From NCBI RefSeq assembly GCF_036250755.1, contig NZ_CP109583.1, forward strand, positions 2,170,001-2,234,000: a stretch of 64,000 nucleotides of DNA. The letters are read 5' to 3'. The DNA is from Streptomyces uncialis. Lineage in GTDB: Bacteria > Actinomycetota > Actinomycetes > Streptomycetales > Streptomycetaceae. The position numbers were made by a program, and so were the translations under genes. Shown here piece by piece: positions 17,832 to 24,881 of this stretch (positions are counted from its first letter, which is position 1; each line of letters begins with the position of its first letter). A model generated the notes under the pieces. That model was given only the letters and a program-made list of their open reading frames with translations. It did not search any database and was not told the origin of the DNA.

Positions 17832-17868
17832 GGCTCCCGCCGCCCCGCTGTCCGGGGTGGCGGGAGCC
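17832..17868 (+). terminator. Hairpin terminator after phoX
   Basis: A perfect 10-bp inverted repeat (GGCTCCCGCC at 17832-17841, GGCGGGAGCC at 17859-17868) encloses a smaller CCCC/GGGG hairpin. It begins 23 bp after the phoX stop. There is no U-tract, as is usual for Streptomyces. Confidence 0.75.
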
Positions 17869-18022
17869 TTCGTGGTCCCCGGACCCTTCGCCGGCGGACC
17901 GGCGGGACCCGCGCACCCGGGCCGGTCCGGCCCCGTCCGGACGGCGCGGGGGCGGGCCGGGGCTGGGGTAACGTACCGGGCGCGGGTGCCGGACCCGGGT
18001 CATGAGCGGTGGAGGTGGTCGC

Positions 18023-18790
18023 GTGACGCGTACGAAGCAACTGCCGCCGGACAGTCCCTGGCAGGCACTCCAGGGCATCGGCGCGGCCGGGCAGGACGGG
18101 GTCGCGCAGGAGATCGCCGCGCAGGTCCAGCAGCTGATCCTGTCCCGTGAGCTGAGCGACGGCTCGCGTATTCCGTCGGAGCGGGATCTCGCGGTGCTGC
18201 TGTCGACCAGCCGCCCCACGGTGAGCCAGGCCATCCGCATCCTGGTCGTCAAGGGTCTGGTGGAGTCGCGGCGCGGATCGGGCGCGTACGTACGGCTGCG
18301 GCCCGAGGTCAACCTGGCCGCCTCGATGAGCCTGATGCTGGAGGTGGACCCGGAGTCGGTGGGTTCGCTGGCCGAGCTGCGGCTGTCGCTGGAGTCGACC
18401 GGGGTCGTCCGGGCGATCGAGCGGGCGACACCGGAGGAGCTCGCGGAGGCGGAGCGGGCGCTGCGGCGGCTGGCGGGCAGCGCGGGCGACATCGCGAGCT
18501 GGATGAGCGCGGACACCTACTTCCACGCGACACTGATCGGCGCCTCGCACAACACGTACCTCGCGGCGATGTTCGACAGCGCGCACACCGCGCTGATCGA
18601 CTACGAGTACCGCGCGTGGGTCGACAGCGGCACGGTCCCCCGGTGGCTGGAGCCCGACCGGATCGGGGACCTGACGGCGATCCACGAGCCGATCCTGCGG
18701 GCGGTGCAGCGCCGGGACGTGGACGCGGCGCTGTACGCGGTGCGCCATCACCATGAGGTGATGAGCCGCCATCTGCGGCTGAGCGCGTGA
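18023..18790 (+). CDS. GntR-family regulator (FCD/FadR subfamily)
   Basis: This 255-residue regulator has an N-terminal winged helix (residues ~25-95; SRIPSERDLAVLLSTSRPTVSQAIRILVVKGLVESRRGSGAYV in full positions) and a C-terminal FCD helical ligand domain with the metal-site type residues around DTYFHATLIG and AVRHHHEVM. GTG 18023 was chosen because GGAGGTGG lies directly upstream; ATG 18002 is in frame but lacks a ribosome binding site. It is convergent with the crotonase gene and close to the divergent crotonase/transketolase promoters, where two TGGC-N3-[AG]CCA sites resemble FadR-subfamily operators. It is therefore the likely regulator of that operon pair, by inference. Confidence 0.88.
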   Translation: MTRTKQLPPDSPWQALQGIGAAGQDGVAQEIAAQVQQLILSRELSDGSRIPSERDLAVLLSTSRPTVSQAIRILVVKGLVESRRGSGAYVRLRPEVNLAASMSLMLEVDPESVGSLAELRLSLESTGVVRAIERATPEELAEAERALRRLAGSAGDIASWMSADTYFHATLIGASHNTYLAAMFDSAHTALIDYEYRAWVDSGTVPRWLEPDRIGDLTAIHEPILRAVQRRDVDAALYAVRHHHEVMSRHLRLSA

Positions 18791-18915
18791 GCCCCCTGAG
18801 ACGTGTGAGCCCGAGGCGCGTAGGCCGCTGAGCGCGTGGGCCCCGCGCCCGCCCCGGCCTGTGAGGGCGAGGGTCGGGGGCGGGGCCCATGGTCGCGCCG
18901 CACCGCGACGGAAAG

Positions 18916-18942
18916 GCGCGCCCCGGCCGGGCCGGGGCGCGC
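18916..18942. terminator. Strong hairpin between convergent genes
   Basis: A perfect 12-bp stem (18916-18927 with 18931-18942) closes a 3-nt loop, all G/C. It lies between the GntR gene and the convergent crotonase gene and can serve both. Just to its right two 15-nt repeats of the form GCGCGCGGGAACCGG follow in tandem. Confidence 0.75.
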
Positions 18943-18990
18943 GGGAACCGGGCGCGCGGGAACCGGGCGCGCGGGTCCTGGGTGCGCGGG

Positions 18991-19848
18991 TCAGTCGAAG
19001 TTGTTGGGACGGCCCTCACGCACATACGCGACGGTGTCCGCGATGTGCTTCTTGCTGTGGATGGACTTCTGCTTGGCCAGATGACCGAACATCTGGATGC
19101 CGAAACCGCCGTCGAGGTCGTCGGTGATCCGGCGGCGCCAGGGCCTGCGGACGATCTGGGTGGTCAGCCGCCGGGTGACCCGGGGCTTGGACATGATGTG
19201 GGCGGCGATCGTGCGGGCGCGCTCCAGCAGCTCCGCGCGCGGCAGCAGCTCGTTGACCATGCCCCACTCCAGCGCCTGCTGGGCGCTGATGGCCTCGCCG
19301 GTGAGCAGCGCGTACGCGGCGCGCTTGACGCCGAGGAGTTCCTGGAAGCAGCTGTGGATACCGTCACCGGGTACCGAGCTGATGTCGTAGTGCAGATCGA
19401 AGACGGTGGCGTCCTCGGCGCACAGGGTGATGTCGCACATCAGGACGATCTCGGAGTGGAACCCCGAGCCGTTGAAGATCCCGATGGTGGGGATCTCCAG
19501 GTCGTTGATCAGCGAGCTGACATTGATCCGGCCGTCCTTGTAGGCGTACTCGTACGCCCAGTGCGGCAGGTCCTCCTCCTCCAGCGCGAACCCTTCCGGG
19601 TCGGCGTCCATCATGAACTCCTCACCGCTGCCGGTGAGGATCAGGACCTCGTTCTCGGGGTCGGCGCCGATCGTCTTGAGCATCTGGCCGAGGGCCCGGT
19701 GGTTCTGGACGCTGAGCTGGATCGGGCCGCCGAGGGTGTGCGCGCGGGCGACGATGACACCGTCGGTCCGTTCGAGGTGGAAGAAGTCCTTGAACGTCTC
19801 GCGGTACTCCTCGAAATCCGGGGTGGGAATGAACTCCTGGAGCGACAT
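18991..19848 (-). CDS. Crotonase-fold hydrolase, 6-oxocamphor-hydrolase-like
   Basis: This 285-residue protein has the enoyl-CoA hydratase/isomerase fold. It resembles 6-oxocamphor hydrolase (OCH), which cleaves a C-C bond in a cyclic beta-diketone without CoA: GDGIHSCFQELLGVKRAAYALLTGE here fits the OCH region GDGAHVVWPHVLG...YFLLTG. His in GFHSEIVLMCDI, His in DLHYDISSVPGDG and the following Asp line up with OCH active-site positions as I remember them. ATG 19848 follows AAGGAGGGGGC on the minus strand. It is transcribed away from the transketolase pair. A carbon-carbon hydrolase acting on a diketone or related acid is the best guess; a true enoyl-CoA hydratase is possible. Confidence 0.75.
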   Translation of the reverse strand: MSLQEFIPTPDFEEYRETFKDFFHLERTDGVIVARAHTLGGPIQLSVQNHRALGQMLKTIGADPENEVLILTGSGEEFMMDADPEGFALEEEDLPHWAYEYAYKDGRINVSSLINDLEIPTIGIFNGSGFHSEIVLMCDITLCAEDATVFDLHYDISSVPGDGIHSCFQELLGVKRAAYALLTGEAISAQQALEWGMVNELLPRAELLERARTIAAHIMSKPRVTRRLTTQIVRRPWRRRITDDLDGGFGIQMFGHLAKQKSIHSKKHIADTVAYVREGRPNNFD

Positions 19849-19869
19849 CGGGTGCCCCCTCCTTGGCTG

Positions 19870-19990
19870 GCGTGCGGGTGGGTGGTGCTGCTGGGTGGCG
19901 CTTCGGGTGCTGCTGGTGGTGCCGGTGACACGCGTGGTGCCCGTGCTTCCGGTGGTGCTCGTGCTTCTGGTGGTGCTGTGGTGCGGCCGA
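19870..19990 (-). repeat. Low-complexity leader of the crotonase gene
   Basis: The 5' leader between the predicted minus-strand promoter and the start codon is built of irregular GGTGGTGCT/CTGGTGGTG-type repeats (as read on the plus strand). It has no gene. From the predicted promoter the untranslated leader would be about 175 nt, long for Streptomyces. Confidence 0.6.
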
Positions 19991-20014
19991 CAGCTGGCCG
20001 TACGGCAACTTAAT

Positions 20015-20025
20015 TGGCTTAACCA
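20015..20025. promoter_or_regulatory. GntR-type operator-like site 1
   Basis: The site TGGCTTAACCA lies in a longer block ATTGGCTTAACCACTTA that recurs, with four changes, at 20134-20150. It fits the TNGTNNNACNA pattern of FadR-subfamily GntR operators with one change. It sits just downstream of the predicted crotonase -10. Confidence 0.55.
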
Positions 20026-20031
20026 CTTACG

Positions 20032-20061
20032 ACCGTAGATCGACAGCAAACCCCCGGTCAA
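20032..20061 (-). promoter_or_regulatory. Predicted promoter of the crotonase gene
   Basis: On the minus strand a -35-like TTGACC (20056-20061) and a -10-like TACGGT (20032-20037) are 18 nt apart. The operator-like site at 20015-20025 would then cover the transcription start. Confidence 0.5.
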
Positions 20062-20107
20062 GGCCCTCTTCGCTCACCACTTGCCCTGAAAGGCCCTCGC
20101 AGGGCGA

Positions 20108-20136
20108 TTGACGACCCCCGCCACCCTCCCTACATT
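20108..20136 (+). promoter_or_regulatory. Predicted promoter of the split transketolase genes
   Basis: TTGACG (20108-20113) and TACATT (20131-20136) are 17 nt apart. The -10 touches operator-like site 2, so a bound GntR repressor would block it. This promoter also argues against the longer reading frame that would begin at 20108. Confidence 0.6.
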
Positions 20137-20146
20137 GGCTAGGCCA
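20136..20146. promoter_or_regulatory. GntR-type operator-like site 2
   Basis: TGGCTAGGCCA is a perfect TGGC-TAG-GCCA palindrome within ATTGGCTAGGCCACTCA. It overlaps the -10 region of the predicted transketolase promoter and lies 121 bp centre to centre from site 1. Confidence 0.6.
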
Positions 20147-20182
20147 CTCAGTGCTCCATGTCTTCTGGAGGGATCACCACCG

Positions 20183-21031
20183 ATGCTGATGCCCACCGTG
20201 CGGCGCTTCTCCGACCCGGGAAGCCGCTGGACAGTCACCGATCCCGTGGAGCTGGCGCTGCGCGTCCGGCTCAACGCGGTCCGCATGGTCGCCCCGCAGG
20301 GCTTCGGCTATCTCGGACAGGCCCTTTCCTCCGCCGAGCAGGTCGCCGCGCTGTTCAGCGCCGCGCGGCCCGGCCGGGACCGGCTGGTCTGCTCACCCGG
20401 CCACTACGTCATCGGCCCGTTCGCCGCCGCCGTCGCGCTCGGGCTGCTGGACGAGAGCGCGCTCAGGGACTACGGGAAGAACGGCTCCGGGGTCGAGGCC
20501 ATCGGCAGCGAGCGCTCCCCGGTCGTCGACCACACCTGCGGCTCGCTCGGGCAGGGGCTGTCCGCCGCCGCCGGCTTCGCCCTGTCGGACCGGATGCGCG
20601 GACGGGACGTCCGCACCTTCGCGATGGTCAGCGACGGCGAGCTGGAGGAAGGCCAGGTATGGGAGGCCGCCATGTTCGCCGCGCACCACGGGCTCGCCTC
20701 GCTCACGGTGCTGGTGGACGCCAACAACTCGCAGGTCGACGGGCCCGTCGACACCGTCACCACCCTGGAGCCGATCGCCGCGAAGTGGGAGTCCTTCGGC
20801 TGGCACACGGCCGATGTCGACGGTCATGACCCGGTGGCCCTGGCCGCCGCGCTGGCGGACGCGGACGCGGAGCCGGACCGCCCGAGCGTGGTCGTGTGCC
20901 GGACCTCCACCAGCCATGGACTGGACTGTCTGCCGCCGGACGCCGACGGCCACTTCATCAAACTGTCCCCGGAGCTGGCCTGGCGGGCGATCGACGAGCT
21001 GACCCGCGAGCTGGAGGCACTCCATGCGTAG
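20183..21031 (+). CDS. Transketolase-like protein, N-terminal (ThDP-binding) subunit
   Basis: This 282-residue protein is the thiamine-diphosphate-binding half of a transketolase. It shows FGYLGQALSSAEQVAALF, DRLVCSPGHYVIGPFAAAVALG, DHTCGSLGQGLSAAAGFAL and the ThDP-motif region SDGELEEGQVWEAAMFAAHHGLASLTVLVDANN given here as positions ~130-190. ATG 20183 was chosen because GGAGGG lies 10 nt upstream. Its stop overlaps the C-terminal gene by 8 bp, so the two halves are made together. Split transketolases occur in several sugar and carbocycle pathways and are not the housekeeping enzyme. The substrate is unknown; the divergent diketone-hydrolase-like gene suggests a catabolic pathway of an unusual ketose or cyclic ketone. 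Confidence 0.85.
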   Translation: MLMPTVRRFSDPGSRWTVTDPVELALRVRLNAVRMVAPQGFGYLGQALSSAEQVAALFSAARPGRDRLVCSPGHYVIGPFAAAVALGLLDESALRDYGKNGSGVEAIGSERSPVVDHTCGSLGQGLSAAAGFALSDRMRGRDVRTFAMVSDGELEEGQVWEAAMFAAHHGLASLTVLVDANNSQVDGPVDTVTTLEPIAAKWESFGWHTADVDGHDPVALAAALADADAEPDRPSVVVCRTSTSHGLDCLPPDADGHFIKLSPELAWRAIDELTRELEALHA

Positions 21032-22037
21032 GCCCCCTTACCCCGTACGCACCAAGCCGTACGGCACCGCGTTCCTCGAACTGGCCCGGGAGCGGCCCGA
21101 GATCGTGTGCCTCAGCGGGGATCTGACCCGGCAGTGCGAGATCGATCTGTTCCAGGCGGAGTTCCCCGAACGGTTCGTGCACGCGGCGATGGCCGAGGCG
21201 AACATGATGGGTGTCGCCGGGGCCCTGGCGCGCTCCGGTCATCTGCCGTTCGTCCACACCTTCGGCGTCTTCGCGACCCGCCGCGCCTACGACCAGATCG
21301 CCAACGCCATCGCCTACCCGGCGCTGCCGGTGCGGATCATCGGCTTCATGCCCGGGGTGTCCACCCCCGGCGGACCGAGCCACCAGGCCATCGACGATGT
21401 GGCGCTGATGCGGGCCCTGCCCAACATGACGGTCGTCGATGTGGCGGACGCGGTGGAGACGGCGCAGGTGGCACGCGCCGTGGCCGACCTCCCCGGACCG
21501 GTGTACGTCCGGCTCAAGCGCGGGGAGATCCCCGTGGTGTTCGACGACGGACACCGGCTGTCGCTCCAGCACGCGGAGGTGCTGGCGCGCGGCATCGACG
21601 TCGCGCTGTTCTCCAGCGGGATGATGCTCGCGACCACGCTGGCCGCGGCGCGCACGCTGGAGGAGGCCGGGGTCTCGGTCTCCGTGGTCCACGTCCCCAC
21701 CCTCAAACCCCTGGACGGCGCGACCGTACGGGAGGTGGCGGGCGGGGTCCGGGCCCTGGTCACGGCGGAGAACCACTCGGTCGTCGGCGGCCTCGGATCG
21801 GCGGTCGCGGAGACCCTCGCCGAGGCGGGCATCGGACGGCCGCTGCGCCGGATCGGCATCCAGGACACCTTCGCCGAGGGCTCCTTGACCGCGCCGTACC
21901 TCTTCGAACGCTACGGACTGTCGGTACGGCACGTGGTGGACGCCGCGTGGTCCGCCCTCGACCGCCCCGGCCCCGCACCCGAGACACCCGACACCCCGGA
22001 GACGACCACGGGGAGCGGGGCGTACTCCCCTGTCTGA
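21024..22037 (+). CDS. Transketolase-like protein, C-terminal subunit
   Basis: This 337-residue protein is the pyrimidine-binding plus C-terminal domain of a transketolase. Visible features are AFLELARERPEIVCLSGDLT, FPERFVHAAMAEANMMGVAGALA with the glutamate that activates ThDP (the E of AEAN, ~residue 58), HTFGVFATRRAYDQI, MPGVSTPGGPSHQAIDD, and the C-terminal domain VVHVPTLKPLD and VTAENHSVVGGLGSAV. ATG 21024 overlaps the upstream gene. Together the two genes encode a complete heteromeric enzyme. The last ~20 residues are Pro/Thr-rich and dispensable-looking. Confidence 0.88.
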   Translation: MRRPPYPVRTKPYGTAFLELARERPEIVCLSGDLTRQCEIDLFQAEFPERFVHAAMAEANMMGVAGALARSGHLPFVHTFGVFATRRAYDQIANAIAYPALPVRIIGFMPGVSTPGGPSHQAIDDVALMRALPNMTVVDVADAVETAQVARAVADLPGPVYVRLKRGEIPVVFDDGHRLSLQHAEVLARGIDVALFSSGMMLATTLAAARTLEEAGVSVSVVHVPTLKPLDGATVREVAGGVRALVTAENHSVVGGLGSAVAETLAEAGIGRPLRRIGIQDTFAEGSLTAPYLFERYGLSVRHVVDAAWSALDRPGPAPETPDTPETTTGSGAYSPV

Positions 22038-22064
22038 GCGGTGTCCGCCGGAGGTTCTCCGGCT

Positions 22065-22769
22065 TCAGTCCGACGCCACCAGCTGCTTGTGGCCGCCCCG
22101 GACGCCCCGGACGAGCAATGTGCCCGTGGTGCGCCGGGAACCCGGGGGCGCGGCGATCACGGAGGCGGACACGTCCACGTACCCGTGCTCCTTGAGGATC
22201 AGCGCCCAGACATCCGGTTCGTGGTCCCACCGCTTGACGACGGCGGGGTCCTCGTCGGCCCCGCGAGGGATGTACGACGCCTGGCACCCGTAGCACCCCT
22301 CGATCGGAGGGCGCTGGGACATCGCGAACACGCCGCCGGGCCTGAGGTTCGCATGCACGACCGGCAGCAGCAGGCCCGGGGCGGAGAACCAACCCGCGCC
22401 GAAGACGCTGTAGATCGCGTCGAAGACCGTGCGGCTCTCTCGCAGGTAGGCGAGCGCGTCGCCCTGGTGCAGCTCCATCCCGTCCACATCGGCCCACCGC
22501 TCCCGTGCCTTCGCGAGCTGCTCGGGGGAAAGGTCGATGCCCACAGCCCGCACACCGAGACCAGCGAGGTGGGCGGCGTTCCCGCCCGCACCACAGCCGA
22601 GGTCGAGCGCGGTCCCACCCGGTTCCAACGCCAGCACCTCGGCCCCGGGTCCGTGGTCGGCGTACTGGGTCCAGTTGAACCACGTGGTCTCACCACGTGC
22701 GTTCGTCGTACGCCGCTGGGGCTTGGTCCGCGCGTACTCGTCCCAGGCAGCACTACGGGTGTCGGTCAC
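22065..22769 (-). CDS. Class I SAM-dependent methyltransferase
   Basis: This 234-residue protein carries motif I of class I methyltransferases, TALDLGCGAGGNAAHLAGLG (~residues 50-70), then VGIDLSPEQLAKARERW and GDALAYL. GTG 22769 was chosen because the upstream frame is not family-like; GGAAC precedes it. The sequence around RPPIEGCYGCQASYIPRG is typical of Streptomyces proteins annotated only as methyltransferase domain proteins, so the substrate is unknown. It is convergent with the transketolase operon (27 bp apart) and on the same strand as the SLOG-like gene, 80 bp downstream of it. Confidence 0.85.
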   Translation of the reverse strand: MTDTRSAAWDEYARTKPQRRTTNARGETTWFNWTQYADHGPGAEVLALEPGGTALDLGCGAGGNAAHLAGLGVRAVGIDLSPEQLAKARERWADVDGMELHQGDALAYLRESRTVFDAIYSVFGAGWFSAPGLLLPVVHANLRPGGVFAMSQRPPIEGCYGCQASYIPRGADEDPAVVKRWDHEPDVWALILKEHGYVDVSASVIAAPPGSRRTTGTLLVRGVRGGHKQLVASD

Positions 22770-22849
22770 TGCGGTTCCGTTCCGTTCTCGTTCATGGGCA
22801 CAGCCGCCCGGTACGGGTTCCGTCCGAGGCACGAGGCGGGACGGTCGGG

Positions 22850-23335
22850 TCACCCGCGCCGGGCCGCGCCGTCCGGCCAGATCCGGTCGACGGGGACGCC
22901 CGCCGTCCGCGCTTCGAGCACGGTGTCCGCGGTGCCGCCGCCCTTTCCGGTGGGCGGCTCACCGTTCCATACGGCGACCAGGCGATCGGCACGTTCCAGG
23001 AGCACGGAGTTCGCCGCCTCGTACGCCTGCCGGTTCGCGGTCTCGTGCGGAAGGACGACGACCTCGTCGGCCGCCTTGACGAGACGGTCGAAGGTCTCGG
23101 CGTGATCGGGGCGGACCTTCCGCTCCCGGTAGTCCCGCGACGGGATCACCACGACGAGACGGCCCCCGGCCTCCAGCACGGCCTCGGCGAAGAGGGAGTC
23201 CGAGCCCTTGGCGATACAGGACACCCCGACCAGGCCGCCGGTGTGCGGTGCCAGCGTCTCCGCCAGAGCGGCCCGTACGAGCGGCACGCTGGCATCGGTC
23301 AGGTCCATGTGTCCCGTGACCGCGATGGTCGTCAT
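22850..23335 (-). CDS. SLOG/YpsA-like nucleotide-binding hypothetical protein
   Basis: This 161-residue protein has the Rossmann-like features of the SLOG superfamily: IAVTGHMDLTDA at the start, GVSCIAKGSDSLFAEAVLEAGGRLVVVIP with positions ~37-66, and ADRLVAVWNGEPPTGKGGGTADTV at ~115-140, where the GGxxxT stretch would bind a nucleotide phosphate. SLOG proteins sense or process nucleotide-derived ligands, often in conflict or signalling systems (family knowledge). ATG 23335 follows AAGGAG. It is divergent from the XRE regulator at 23550 and close to its shared leader, so a link to that regulator is possible. Confidence 0.65.
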   Translation of the reverse strand: MTTIAVTGHMDLTDASVPLVRAALAETLAPHTGGLVGVSCIAKGSDSLFAEAVLEAGGRLVVVIPSRDYRERKVRPDHAETFDRLVKAADEVVVLPHETANRQAYEAANSVLLERADRLVAVWNGEPPTGKGGGTADTVLEARTAGVPVDRIWPDGAARRG

Positions 23336-23472
23336 GTCTCTCCTTGAGCTCGTCGGTAATTCGTGGGCTGAGGCCCGCACTTCGGAGACCGTACGCGATG
23401 CGGAACGAGCCACCATGTACACGCGGCGGAAGGCGAGTTGACGATGAAGCCGTACCGGGGCGCCGACCGCCG

Positions 23473-23509
23473 GGCCTCCGTCATCAGGCAGGGCCCGATG
23501 ACGGAGGCC
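23473..23509. promoter_or_regulatory. Perfect 13-bp inverted repeat upstream of XRE regulator
   Basis: GGCCTCCGTCATC (23473-23485) and GATGACGGAGGCC (23497-23509) are perfect arms around an 11-nt spacer. The repeat lies between two divergent genes, so it is not an ordinary terminator for either, and it ends one base before the 32-nt leader shared with the next regulator. It may be an operator or a leader hairpin. Confidence 0.6.
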
Positions 23510-23510
23510 G

Positions 23511-23542
23511 GGTACCGTTCTGATGTCGACTCGGAATGGAGC
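23511..23542 (+). promoter_or_regulatory. Shared 32-nt leader element, copy 1
   Basis: Bases 23511-23542 (GGTACCGTTCTGATGTCGAC and on to GGAGC) match 24845-24876 at 29 of 32 positions. Both copies end in the ribosome binding site of an XRE/TPR-type regulator gene. Conservation of the whole stretch, not just GGAG, suggests a common promoter or control site. Confidence 0.65.
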
Positions 23543-23549
23543 TCCCCGT

Positions 23550-24797
23550 ATGACCGAGGCCACGGACCAGCACATCGGTACTCGTGTGCGTATCGCCCGA
23601 ACAGCTTCAGGACTCACCCAAGTCGAGATGGCAGGGTTCCTGGGCCGCTCCGAGCATTGGGTGCAGGACATCGAGCGCGGGCGGCTGGCCCTCGACCGGT
23701 ACTCGGTGATCTCGTCGATCGCGGACCTGACCGATGTTGACGTGGTGTGGCTGCTGGGTCAGCCGTACCGGCTGCGGGGCGACGGCGGGTCCCTCGCACA
23801 CGCTCACATCCCCGCACTCCGCACCGGACTGCGCCGGGCCGGACTCGTCCTGTCCGGCCACCCGGGGCTCACCCCGCAGGGCACCCCCTTGGCCACAAGG
23901 GACCTGCACGCACGTGCCGCCGCGGCGAATCGGGCGAGGCAGGCGGCGGACCTTCCCGCCGTCGCGGTCGAACTGCCGCTCCTGATCGAGGACCTGACCA
24001 CGGCGATCATGACCGAGGGCGGACGGCCGCGCGGCGAGGCGCTGCGACTGATGGCCGACGCGGCACGCACGGCCCGCATGTGTCTCAACAAGCTCGGCTA
24101 CCCCGATCTCGCGTGGGTGGCCGCCGAGGTCGCGGCGGGCGCCGCCACCGTTCTGGACGATCCGCTGGTGCGGGCCGCTGTCGCGTGGGACCGCTGTGGC
24201 GCACTCCTGCACCAGGGCTCCTTGCCGGAGGCCGCGGCAGTGGCCGAGGCGGCTTTGCGGGACCTGGAGCCGCTGGCCGCCGCCCGCACGCCCGAGCCCC
24301 AGGCTCTCTCGATGCGCGGAGCCCTGCATCTGCGCGCGGCGGTCGCGTTCGCCCGGGGCGCGGGCACCAGTGGTGACGCGTGGGCACGCATCAACGAGGC
24401 GTTGACGGACGCCGACTGGCTCGGCCCCGACTGGCACGACGTGGACCAGCAGACCGTGTTCGGACGCGGCACCGTCGCCGTCCACGCCGCCGAGGTCGGG
24501 GTCGAGGTCGAGGAACCGGACACCGGGCTGACCAAAGTGCCCGACGCCGATATCACCAGCGTGCCCAGCAAGGAACGCCGCACCCACTACGAGATCGACC
24601 GGGCGCGCGCGTTCGAACGGATGGGGCGACTGTCGGCGGCGGTCGCCACCCTGAAGGGAGCGGCGAGTTCCGCCCCCTATTACGTCTATGCCGACCCCAT
24701 GTCACGAGCTCTGGTGTCGACGCTCGCGTCGAAGGGCGTTCCCTCACAGGCATCGGCTCTGTCATCGCTGGTCAGGGGGATGGAGCTCGTGCGCTGA
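23550..24797 (+). CDS. XRE-family regulator with helical-repeat C-terminus
   Basis: This 415-residue protein has an N-terminal HTH (residues ~9-60: GTRVRIARTASGLTQVEMAGF, then SEHWVQDIERGRLAL) followed by a long helical TPR-like sensor region. ATG 23550 was chosen because GGAG lies 9-12 nt upstream; ATG 23523 is in frame but would fall inside the shared leader element. It is followed after 84 bp by another XRE regulator and then copy B of the cassette. Family relatives respond to unknown signals, so the function is not assigned. Confidence 0.85.
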   Translation: MTEATDQHIGTRVRIARTASGLTQVEMAGFLGRSEHWVQDIERGRLALDRYSVISSIADLTDVDVVWLLGQPYRLRGDGGSLAHAHIPALRTGLRRAGLVLSGHPGLTPQGTPLATRDLHARAAAANRARQAADLPAVAVELPLLIEDLTTAIMTEGGRPRGEALRLMADAARTARMCLNKLGYPDLAWVAAEVAAGAATVLDDPLVRAAVAWDRCGALLHQGSLPEAAAVAEAALRDLEPLAAARTPEPQALSMRGALHLRAAVAFARGAGTSGDAWARINEALTDADWLGPDWHDVDQQTVFGRGTVAVHAAEVGVEVEEPDTGLTKVPDADITSVPSKERRTHYEIDRARAFERMGRLSAAVATLKGAASSAPYYVYADPMSRALVSTLASKGVPSQASALSSLVRGMELVR

Positions 24798-24844
24798 GGC
24801 GGAGCGGCCCGCCCATTGCGACGCGGAGACGGTCCCGAGCTCCA

Positions 24845-24876
24845 GGTACCGTTCTGGTGTCGAGTCGGAACGGAGC
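24845..24876 (+). promoter_or_regulatory. Shared 32-nt leader element, copy 2
   Basis: This is the second copy of the element at 23511-23542, with three differences. It starts 47 bp after the previous stop codon and ends in the GGAG of the 24882 gene. Confidence 0.65.
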
Positions 24877-24881
24877 CCACC

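Noticed and set aside
14000..18772. A 1,590-residue open frame on the minus strand
   Set aside because: It lies opposite the GntP, PhoX and GntR genes, reads as Arg/Pro/His-rich low-complexity sequence and has no recognisable domain. It is an effect of high G+C.
20108..20182. Longer N-terminal transketolase subunit starting at 20108
   Set aside because: The frame is open but overlaps the predicted -35/-10 and operator site; ATG 20183 has a good ribosome binding site.
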